Part shown: in pieces, positions 54,604 to 61,067 of the stretch
Layout: every line of letters starts with the position of its first letter
Position numbering within the stretch: the stretch's first letter is position 1
Assembly (NCBI RefSeq): GCF_000024845.1
Contig: NC_013501.1
Span: 1-64,000, forward strand
Length of the DNA stretch: 64,000 nt
DNA from: Rhodothermus marinus DSM 4252
GTDB taxonomy: Bacteria; Bacteroidota; Rhodothermia; Rhodothermales; Rhodothermaceae
Direction: 5' to 3'
Translations under genes and position numbers: made by a program
The notes under the pieces: model-generated
Seen by the model: only the letters and a program-made list of their open reading frames with translations
Database searches by the model: none
What the model was told of the DNA's origin: nothing

Positions 54604-55200
54604 ATGCCACGCTTTTTGATCCTCTGGCTTTTGCCGGGACTTCTGGTTGGCGGACTCAACGCACAGCCGATCACGGTGGCCGTCGACAGCACCGAGAGCG
54701 TCCTGCAGTACCACGGCCATCATCCGCTGCACGGGTGGACGGGCACGAGCCGCTCGGTCCACGGCACGCTCCGGCTTGACCTGGACGATCCCTCCCGGTC
54801 GTCCGTCACGATCCGCGTGCCGGTGGCCAGCTTCGACAGCGGCAACAGCAACCGCGACGCGAACATGCTCGACGCCGTCGAAGCCGACCGCTACCCGGAA
54901 GTGGTCTTTGAATCGTCGGCCATCTCCGTGCAGCGCTGGGAGCGCACGGCCTCCGGCTACGAAGGAAACTGGACGGTGGGTGGCAACCTGACCTTTCACG
55001 GCGAGACGCATCCGGTCACGATTCCGGTGACGGTACGCATCGAAGGCAACCGCTTCGAGGCCACAGGTGCTTTTTCCATCGCGCTGTCGCAGTTCAAGGT
55101 GCGGCGGCCCAAACTGCTGATTTGGTCCATCCGCGACACGATCGACCTGGAAGGGACAATCCGCGCCACGCTGCCCGACAGTGCCGCCAGTCGACGTTAA
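54604..55200 (+). CDS. YceI-family exported protein
   Basis: YceI proteins are periplasmic lipocalin-like barrels that bind long isoprenoid lipids. The 198 residues have a signal peptide (about 1-21, ending LNA), then the fold with HGWTGTSRSVHGTLRLDL, DSGNSNRDANMLDAVEADRYPEVVFESS, and LTFHGETHPVTIPVTVRIEGNRFEATG. In Escherichia coli yceI is co-transcribed with a cytochrome b561 gene, echoing the arrangement here. Its stop overlaps the end of the convergent modC by 4 bp. Confidence 0.9.
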   Translation: MPRFLILWLLPGLLVGGLNAQPITVAVDSTESVLQYHGHHPLHGWTGTSRSVHGTLRLDLDDPSRSSVTIRVPVASFDSGNSNRDANMLDAVEADRYPEVVFESSAISVQRWERTASGYEGNWTVGGNLTFHGETHPVTIPVTVRIEGNRFEATGAFSIALSQFKVRRPKLLIWSIRDTIDLEGTIRATLPDSAASRR

Positions 55201-56282
55201 CGTGGCACCAGGTGGACGGCCGGGGCTTTGATGAGCGCCCAGACCGAACGGCCGGGTTCGAGTTGCAGTTCTTCGCGGGATGGGCGCGTCACCAGCGCCA
55301 CCAGGGGAAAGCCGGCGTCCAGCTCCACACGCACGAGCGCCCCTTCGGGCTCGACGCGCACGACCCGTGCCAGCAGGCGGTTGCGGGCGCTGGTCGCCTC
55401 GGGCGGCGCCGGTACCAGCGTCACCTCTTCGGCCCGAATGCACACGTACACGCGGCCGTTCAGCTCCGTCGGTGCCATGGCGGTCAGCGTGGCCGATCCG
55501 ACGGCCACCCGGGCCAGCCCTTCTTCCACATGGAGCACCTCGCCGGGGATCACGGTTTCGACCCCCACGATGCCGGCTACGCGCGTAGAGGCCGGTCGCG
55601 AAAAGACCTCCGCAACGGGTCCCTGCTGCAATACCCGGCCGCCGTCGAGCACGAGCACCTGCTGGCCCAGCGTGCTGGCCTCCAGCCAGTCGTGCGTGAC
55701 GATCACGGCCGGGATGTTCAGCGTCTGCAACCAGCGTCGGAGCTTGCGCCGCAGCACGTCGCGCGTGGGGCCGTCGAGGGCCGAGAGCGGTTCGTCCAGC
55801 AGCAGCAGGCGGGGACGTGGCGCCAGCGCCCGTGCCAGTGCCACGCGCTGCTGCTGTCCGCCCGAAAGCTCGTGCGGGTAGCGGTCGGCCAGTTCTTCCA
55901 GTTCGAAGAGCGCCAGCAGTTCGGCCACCCGGCGGCGCCGCTCGGTGCGCGACAGGTGTGCCAGCCCGAAGGCGATGTTGCCGGCCACCGTCCGGTGCGG
56001 GAACAGCGCGTAGTCCTGAAAGAGAAAGCCAATGCGCCGTCGCTGAGGGGGCACATGCCGACCGGTGACCGCATCGAACCAGACCGTATCGCCGAGCCGA
56101 ATCCGGCCGTCGTCGGGCCGTTCCAGTCCGGCCAGGCACCGTAGCAGCGTCGTTTTGCCGCTTCCCGAAGGACCGAACAGCACGGTAATGCCCGCCGGAT
56201 CGATCGGCTGACGCCAGGCCGCCGCCACTTCGAAGCCGGACGGATACCGCCGCACGATCTGTACGTCCAGTTCCGTGCTCAT
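55197..56282 (-). CDS. modC: Molybdate ABC transporter ATP-binding protein ModC
   Basis: The 361-residue ATPase powers molybdate uptake. It has Walker A LFGPSGSGKTT (about 35-45), the Q-loop FLFQDYALFPH, the signature LSGGQQQRVALARAL and Walker B LLLLDEPLSALD. A C-terminal half with MOP-like sequence (ARNRLLARVVRVEPEGALVRVELDAGFPLVALVT) binds molybdate and may sense it. The ATG at 56282 overlaps the stop of modB. It is the last gene of a padR-modA-modB-modC run on the minus strand. Confidence 0.94.
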   Translation of the reverse strand: MSTELDVQIVRRYPSGFEVAAAWRQPIDPAGITVLFGPSGSGKTTLLRCLAGLERPDDGRIRLGDTVWFDAVTGRHVPPQRRRIGFLFQDYALFPHRTVAGNIAFGLAHLSRTERRRRVAELLALFELEELADRYPHELSGGQQQRVALARALAPRPRLLLLDEPLSALDGPTRDVLRRKLRRWLQTLNIPAVIVTHDWLEASTLGQQVLVLDGGRVLQQGPVAEVFSRPASTRVAGIVGVETVIPGEVLHVEEGLARVAVGSATLTAMAPTELNGRVYVCIRAEEVTLVPAPPEATSARNRLLARVVRVEPEGALVRVELDAGFPLVALVTRPSREELQLEPGRSVWALIKAPAVHLVPR

Positions 56283-56941
56283 CGCCGCAGGCCTTTGCGT
56301 TCGAGCAGATAGACCAGCGTCAGCACGCCCAGCGCAAAGCCCACGAGCGCCAGCGCCATGCGGTCGGCCGCCGCATAGTTGAGCGCCTGCACCTCGTCGT
56401 AGATGGCGATCGAGAGCGTGCGCGTCACGCCGGGGATGTTGCCGCCCACCATGAGCACGACGCCGAACTCGCCCAGGCTGTGCGCAAAGCTGAGCACGAG
56501 CCCCGTCAGAATGCCGGGCCAGGCCAGCGGCAGCACCACGCCCGTAAAGGCGCGCCAGCGCGAGACGCCCAGGCACCAGGCGGCCTCCACCAGTCGCCGC
56601 TCGACGCTCTGGAAGGCGGCCGTGAAGGGCCGCACGGCAAACGGCAGATTGAACAGCACCGAGCCCAGCACGATGCCGGGAAAGGTGAAGGCCAGACGGT
56701 CGATGCCCACGGCCGCCAGCATCCGGCCGATCGGGCTATCGGGCGCGGTCGCCACCAGCAGGTAGAAGCCGACCACCGTGGGTGGTAGCACGAGCGGTAG
56801 CGTGACAAGTGCTTCGATCACGCCGCGCCCCGGAAAGCGTGTGGTCGCCAGCCAGTAGGCCAGCGGCAGGCCCAGCACGCAGAGCACGCCGGTGGTCCAC
56901 AGGGCCAGGCGCAACGTTACCCAGGCGGCGGTCCAGTCCAT
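56279..56941 (-). CDS. modB: Molybdate ABC transporter permease ModB
   Basis: A permease of 220 residues with about five helices. The conserved parts are LRLALWTTGVLCVLGLPLAYWLA, TLPLVLPPTVVGFYLLV and the coupling loop EAAWCLGVSRWRAFTGVVLPLAWPGILTGLVLSFAHSLGEFG. It starts inside modA (25-bp overlap) and its stop overlaps modC, so the three genes are tightly coupled. Confidence 0.95.
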   Translation of the reverse strand: MDWTAAWVTLRLALWTTGVLCVLGLPLAYWLATTRFPGRGVIEALVTLPLVLPPTVVGFYLLVATAPDSPIGRMLAAVGIDRLAFTFPGIVLGSVLFNLPFAVRPFTAAFQSVERRLVEAAWCLGVSRWRAFTGVVLPLAWPGILTGLVLSFAHSLGEFGVVLMVGGNIPGVTRTLSIAIYDEVQALNYAAADRMALALVGFALGVLTLVYLLERKGLRR

Positions 56942-57753
56942 GGCCTTTCGGTCGGTTGCGCGGTGGAATCCGGGATAAAAAAGCCGTAGCGACGCAGTAC
57001 GGCCCGGCCTTCCGGCTGCTGCACGAAGCGCCAGAGCGCCCACACCTCGGGACGGGCGGCCGTCCGGCGCAGCACGACGGCCCCCTGCTCGATGGGCGGG
57101 TAGACGTCCGGCGGCAGGAGCCGGTGGCGGCCGCGCCGCTGCATGTCGGGTGCCAGGGCCAGCGACAGCGCAATGATGCCGGCGTCGGCCGCACCACTGG
57201 CGGCAAACTGGGCAGCCTGCACGACGTTTTCGCCCAGCACGAGTCGGTCCTGCACGCGCTCGTAGAGTCCCAGTGCCCGCAGGGCCGCGACGGCCGCCCG
57301 TCCATAGGGCGCATGCCGGGGATTGGCAAGGGCCAGTCGGCGTACGGCCGGCCCCGCCAGTTCGTCCCAGGAGGCCAGCTCCAATGGTGAATCCGCCGGG
57401 ACCCACACGACCAGTTGCCCGACGGCATACAGGAAAAACGACGAATCCACGGCCAGCCCCTCTGCAATCAGCCGACGCGGATAGTCGGCATCGGCCGAGA
57501 AATAGAGATCGAAGGGCGCGCCGTTGCGCAGCTGGGTGAAGAACTGGCCCGAAGAGCCGTAGCTGATCTTCAGGCGAATGTTCGGGTGCGTTGCTTCGAA
57601 GCGCGCGCGCAGCGTCTCGAACGCGTAGCGCAGATCGGCGGCCGCCGCCACCTGCACTTCGAGGGGCCGCACCGGAGGCGTTTCCTCTCTGTAGCAACCC
57701 ACGAGCACCAGCAACAGCCCGATCAGCACTTCAGGCCAGCGTCGCTTCCACAT
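56917..57753 (-). CDS. modA: Molybdate-binding lipoprotein ModA
   Basis: The substrate-binding component has a lipobox (LVLVGC, Cys20) and the ModA fold in 278 residues: VQVAAAADLRYAFETLRARFEATHP, SYGSSGQFFTQLRNGAPFDLYFSAD, LALANPRHAPYGRAAVAAL and RLVLGENVVQAAQFAASGAADAGII. These supply the oxyanion-binding residues. Being a lipoprotein and not a free periplasmic protein is unusual for Gram-negatives but seen in this phylum. It overlaps padR by 23 bp at its start and modB at its end. Confidence 0.93.
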   Translation of the reverse strand: MWKRRWPEVLIGLLLVLVGCYREETPPVRPLEVQVAAAADLRYAFETLRARFEATHPNIRLKISYGSSGQFFTQLRNGAPFDLYFSADADYPRRLIAEGLAVDSSFFLYAVGQLVVWVPADSPLELASWDELAGPAVRRLALANPRHAPYGRAAVAALRALGLYERVQDRLVLGENVVQAAQFAASGAADAGIIALSLALAPDMQRRGRHRLLPPDVYPPIEQGAVVLRRTAARPEVWALWRFVQQPEGRAVLRRYGFFIPDSTAQPTERPWTGPPPG

Positions 57754-58237
57754 CGTCCAGCCAGGTCAGGATCGTTTCGACATGCCGCACCCGGTAGCGC
57801 CACACGGCCCGGGCAAAATCGTCTGCGGGCGGTCCGGTCGTCCGCAGTTCGTTCAGCCATTGCCGGCACAGGTCGCGCTGGTGCTGCAGGAGCGTACGGG
57901 CGACCTCCGGTCCGTCGCGGCGGGCCAGGTAAAGCTTGGCCAGGAACAACTGTCGGACGTCGCGGCCGCGTCGGACGGGCTCGATGCGCCATTGTCGGTA
58001 GCGGGCTTCGCCGTCGGGAGTCAATCGGAAGACCCGACGCGCCGGACGTCGGGGCTGAGGCACCGTCTCCGAGCGGATCAGCCCGGCCCGTTCCAGCCGG
58101 TCCAGGATGGCGTAGAGCCGGGGCAGCTTCAGGCGCCAGACCAGCCACAGGCCATCGGGCCGCCGCAGCTCCCGGTAGAGCGCGTAGGCGTGTCGGGGAC
58201 CCGGGGCCAGCAGGCCCAGCAGTACGTAATCGATCAT
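57731..58237 (-). CDS. PadR-family transcriptional regulator, first gene of the mod operon
   Basis: The 168-residue protein has the PadR winged helix (about 1-90: DYVLLGLLAPGPRHAYALYRELRR, KLPRLYAILDRLERAGLIRSETV, RRVFRLTPDGEARYRQW) and a helical C-terminal dimerisation domain (about 95-168). PadR proteins usually repress their own operon until a ligand binds. Here it leads modABC with overlapping genes. A perfect palindrome lies 13 bp upstream of its start. Control by molybdate, in place of ModE, is an inference. Confidence 0.9.
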   Translation of the reverse strand: MIDYVLLGLLAPGPRHAYALYRELRRPDGLWLVWRLKLPRLYAILDRLERAGLIRSETVPQPRRPARRVFRLTPDGEARYRQWRIEPVRRGRDVRQLFLAKLYLARRDGPEVARTLLQHQRDLCRQWLNELRTTGPPADDFARAVWRYRVRHVETILTWLDDVEATLA

Positions 58238-58249
58238 TTCATCGAGCGA

Positions 58250-58268
58250 ATATTCAGAGCTTGAATAT
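58250..58268. promoter_or_regulatory. Palindrome before padR-modABC, candidate operator
   Basis: ATATTCA (58250-58256) and TGAATAT (58262-58268) form a perfect inverted repeat with a 5-nt spacer, starting 13 bp upstream of the padR start and lying in the gap shared with thrC. The A/T-rich arms stand out in a GC-rich region. Binding by the PadR protein is inferred. Confidence 0.55.
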
Positions 58269-58335
58269 AACCAACACGTTCCCGAAAAAGAAATGGACAG
58301 CGTATTTTGTCGCCGGTTAACGCGATCTCAAAAAA

Positions 58336-59550
58336 ATGCAACCTGTGACCGAACACGTCGACCGGTTGGTCTGCAGTGCCTGTGGGGCGACGTTTGCGCC
58401 CGAGCCGTTGCACACGGTCTGTACGCATTGCGGCAGGCCGCTGCTGGTGTCCTATCGACTGGAAGCGCTTTGTGATCGATTCCGGCCCGAAGTGCTGGCC
58501 GGACGCGTGCGCAGCCTCTGGCGTTATGCTGAGGTGCTTCCGGTGCCGTTCGACGCGGTGCGCAGTCTGGGTGAAGGCTGGACGCCCCTACTCCCGCAGC
58601 CCCGGCTGGGCCGCCAGTTGGGCCTGCCGAACCTGTACGTGAAGGATGAGAGCCTGAACCCGGGCGGGAGCTTCAAGGCGCGGGGGCTGGCCATGGCGGT
58701 GGCGGCCGCAGCGCTCCGGGGCGTGCGGCAGGTGGGACTGGCTTCGGCGGGCAACGCAGCCGGTGCGCTGGCACTGTATGCGGCCCGGATGGGGTTGTCG
58801 GCCCTCGTCTTCATGCCGGAGGAGACGCCGGAGCCGGCCGTGTGGGAGTGCCGGCTGGCCGGAGCACAGGTGTATCAGGTGCCCGGCACCATCGCCGAGG
58901 CGGGGGCGGCTTTCGAGGCGTATCGCCGGGAGCACCCCGAGGTGTTCAGCGTGGCGACGCTTCGTGAGCCCTATCGCGTGGAAGGCAAAAAGACGATGGG
59001 CTACGAGCTGTTCGAGCAACTGGGCGGGCGACTTCCGGATGTGATTCTCTATCCCACCGGTGGCGGTACCGGCCTGATCGGCATGTGGAAGGCTTTCGAC
59101 GAGATGGAGGCGCTGGGATGGATCGGGCCGGAGCGGCCGCGCATGGTGGCCGTGCAGGCGGCCGGTTGTGCGCCGATCGTGCGGGCCTTTCAGGAAGGGC
59201 ATGAAACGGCGGAATTCTGGGAAAATGCCCGGACGCTGGCGGCCGGACTCCGCGTGCCGAAGGCACTGGGCGACTTTCTCATCCTTCGGGCGCTTCGCGA
59301 AAGCAACGGCACGGCCGTAGCCGTGGAAGATGACGAGATCCTGGAAGCCATGGCGCGCTGGGCACAGGCCGAAGGCATGCTGGCCGCGCCGGAAGGGGCC
59401 GCCACGCTGGCCGCACTGCTTCGGCTCCGGGAAGCCGGGTGGGTGCAGCCCGAAGAGACCGTCGTGCTGTTCAACACGGCCTCGGCGCACAAGTACCCGG
59501 CCGTGGTGCACCGAGTGCTGTCGCGCGTTGAAGCCACCGAGATTCGCTGA
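58336..59550 (+). CDS. thrC: Threonine synthase (zinc-ribbon form)
   Basis: It converts O-phosphohomoserine to threonine with PLP. The 404 residues start with a zinc ribbon (Cys13, Cys16, Cys29, Cys32), then RSLGEGWTPLLPQPRLG and the PLP lysine in PGGSFKARG (Lys114). SAGNAAGALALYAARMG and YPTGGGTGLIGMWKAFDEME are typical of the fold. The form with a short N-terminal zinc ribbon is common in thermophiles and archaea. No other threonine genes are adjacent. It is divergent from padR across a 98-bp gap. Confidence 0.9.
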   Translation: MQPVTEHVDRLVCSACGATFAPEPLHTVCTHCGRPLLVSYRLEALCDRFRPEVLAGRVRSLWRYAEVLPVPFDAVRSLGEGWTPLLPQPRLGRQLGLPNLYVKDESLNPGGSFKARGLAMAVAAAALRGVRQVGLASAGNAAGALALYAARMGLSALVFMPEETPEPAVWECRLAGAQVYQVPGTIAEAGAAFEAYRREHPEVFSVATLREPYRVEGKKTMGYELFEQLGGRLPDVILYPTGGGTGLIGMWKAFDEMEALGWIGPERPRMVAVQAAGCAPIVRAFQEGHETAEFWENARTLAAGLRVPKALGDFLILRALRESNGTAVAVEDDEILEAMARWAQAEGMLAAPEGAATLAALLRLREAGWVQPEETVVLFNTASAHKYPAVVHRVLSRVEATEIR

Positions 59551-59568
59551 AGGTATTCAATCTCGCCA

Positions 59569-60228
59569 ATGCCTCGAACGACCATCTTCGATCAGCACGT
59601 CGAGCGTTACGATGCCTGGTTTGAGCAGCATCCGGCGGTTTATGCCTCGGAGCTGGCGGCCGTTCGCACACTCTGGCCGCCGGTGCGGGAGGCGCTGGAG
59701 GTAGGCGTCGGGACGGGGCGGTTTGCCGTACCGCTCGGGATCCGCTACGGCGTGGAACCGTCGGCCGCCATGCGGCAGAAGGCAGCCGCCCGCGGCGTGC
59801 AGGTGGTGGCGGGCGTGGCCGAGGCGTTGCCGTTTCCGGATCGGCGTTTCGAAGCCGTGCTCCTCGTGACGACACTCTGCTTCGTGGATGATCCTCGACA
59901 GGCACTACGGGAAGCGTATCGTGTGCTCCGGCCCGGTGGATTTCTGGTGATCGGCTTTGTCGACCGGGACAGTCCGCCGGGCCGTCGCTACCTGGAGCGC
60001 CACCGCGAAAGTCCCTTTTATCGGGAAGCCCGCTTCTTCTCGGCATCGGAGATAGCCGCATTGATGCAGGAAGTCGGCTTTGGAGAACTGGTCTGGCGGC
60101 AGACGCTCTTTTCCGATCCCGACACGATGACCCGTCCGGATCCGGTACGGGAAGGCTATGGCGCGGGTGCTTTCGTGGTGGTGCGCGGGCAACGCCCGCC
60201 CGGATCCCGCATTTTTGCAGGGCGTTAG
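59569..60228 (+). CDS. SAM-dependent methyltransferase, class I
   Basis: The 219 residues form a Methyltransf_11-type Rossmann domain. Motif I is EVGVGTGRFAVPLG (44-57), then YGVEPSAAM, VAEALPFPDRRFEAVLLVTTLCFVDDP and EAYRVLRPGGFLVIGFVDRD. The substrate cannot be told. It lies 18 bp after thrC and may be co-transcribed. It is the last gene before tRNA-Ser(UGA) and the foreign region to the right. Confidence 0.87.
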   Translation: MPRTTIFDQHVERYDAWFEQHPAVYASELAAVRTLWPPVREALEVGVGTGRFAVPLGIRYGVEPSAAMRQKAAARGVQVVAGVAEALPFPDRRFEAVLLVTTLCFVDDPRQALREAYRVLRPGGFLVIGFVDRDSPPGRRYLERHRESPFYREARFFSASEIAALMQEVGFGELVWRQTLFSDPDTMTRPDPVREGYGAGAFVVVRGQRPPGSRIFAGR

Positions 60229-60243
60229 TCTGAGCGCTTCTTT

Positions 60244-60330
60244 GGAGGGGTGGCAGAGTGGTTTAATGCACCGGTCTTGAAAACCGGCGTGCCCTCACGG
60301 GCACCGTGGGTTCGAATCCCACCCCCTCCG
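60244..60330 (+). tRNA. tRNA-Ser (anticodon TGA), likely integration site
   Basis: Acceptor GGAGGGG (60244-60250) pairs with CCCCTCC (60323-60329), discriminator G; the anticodon loop CTTGAAA gives TGA. A long variable arm and the T-loop TTCGAAT are present; CCA is not encoded. Directly 3' of it the gene content becomes element-like, and tRNA 3' ends are common attachment sites. Confidence 0.95.
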
Positions 60331-60492
60331 CAACGTTTTCCGCATAAGTGCCGCCTTTTAAAAGACTTGCAGGCAAGGGTGAAGGGGCGGTGCGGAAACA
60401 ATGCGGAAGCTTTCCCGGCTTCCGCACAGGGGTTCTGTTTGCACACAAAGCGCATCCCCGGCATGCAGAACCCCGGTGCGCGCACAGGCGCA

Positions 60493-60652
60493 CGCACGCA
60501 TCCGGGGTGCCCCGCATTGCATCCAGGCCTTACACCTGTGTCCAACTTGCGCGCATGCGGTATGCGCACATACGCACGCGTCCGGGGCGCCCGCACCGCA
60601 TCCAGGCCTTTACCCTTGTGTCTACTTTGCGCGCATGTGCATATTTTGCACA
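60493..60652. repeat. Two imperfect ~80-bp tandem direct repeats
   Basis: Unit 1 (60493-60572) and unit 2 (60573-60652) share CGCACGC(A/G)TCCGGGG at the start, GCATCCAGGCCTT in the middle and TTGCGCGCATG near the end, with small indels. A partial third copy follows. The tract is part of a 737-bp stretch without a convincing gene and is rich in alternating purine-pyrimidine runs. It could be an iteron-type origin, att arm sites or a regulator array of the element. Confidence 0.7.
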
Positions 60653-60664
60653 CATGTGCGCGCA
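60628..60664. repeat. Imperfect inverted repeat in an alternating purine-pyrimidine tract
   Basis: TGCGCGCATGTGCA (60628-60641) is mirrored by the sequence at 60647-60664 (TGCACACATGTGCGCGCA) with two 2-nt bulges, around an A/T-rich centre. Nearly the whole tract alternates purine and pyrimidine, so it could form a cruciform or Z-DNA. Confidence 0.5.
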
Positions 60665-60739
60665 CACCGGGGCACGGCGTGGGTGTAGAGGCGCGCGAAG
60701 GCAGGCCGGGCCCGGTGGAACGATCCGGGACCCCGGGGT

Positions 60740-60965
60740 CCCCCTTTGCCCCGGGGGAGGTGGGGCGGCCGGGCCTCACAGGCACCGCACCGCCCCGGGC
60801 CGCGCGCACGCGCAACCGCCAGCCGTAGGGCGGGCTTTCGCCGTCGGCCTCGGCCGCGGCGGCCGTGCGGAAGACTTCGACGACCAGGCCGCGGCGTCCG
60901 AAGAGTTGTACCTGCTGGCCTACGTCCGGAAGGCACAGGGGCGGCCGGCCCGAGCTACGCACCAC
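60740..60965 (-). pseudogene. Possible 3'-truncated coding remnant
   Basis: On the minus strand, in the same frame as the primase gene and after its stop, the code reads like protein: GRPPLCLPDVGQQVQLFGRRGLVVEVFRTA, then YGWRLRVRAARGG. No ATG is present; GTG at 60965 is the best start. The frame then stays open through the repeats and the tRNA without a natural end. It may be the head of a gene cut off at the integration site, a gene with an unusual start, or chance in GC-rich DNA. Confidence 0.28.
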
Positions 60966-61067
60966 GAGACGGCCGCGGGCCGCTTCCAGGGCCGGCGGGC
61001 CGAAGAGCCGAAGAGCCGCTCCCAGCCTTCCCAGAAGGCGCAGTAGGCTTCGGCCCGGGCATTCCTT

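Noticed and set aside
60493-60652. CRISPR or insertion-sequence ends
   Set aside because: Only two tandem ~80-bp units without spacers, and no transposase or terminal inverted repeats with target duplication.
60225-60965. 246-codon minus-strand gene running across the repeats and tRNA-Ser
   Set aside because: Its last part is antisense to the tRNA and its middle is repeat sequence; only the first ~75 codons look coding, listed as a possible remnant.
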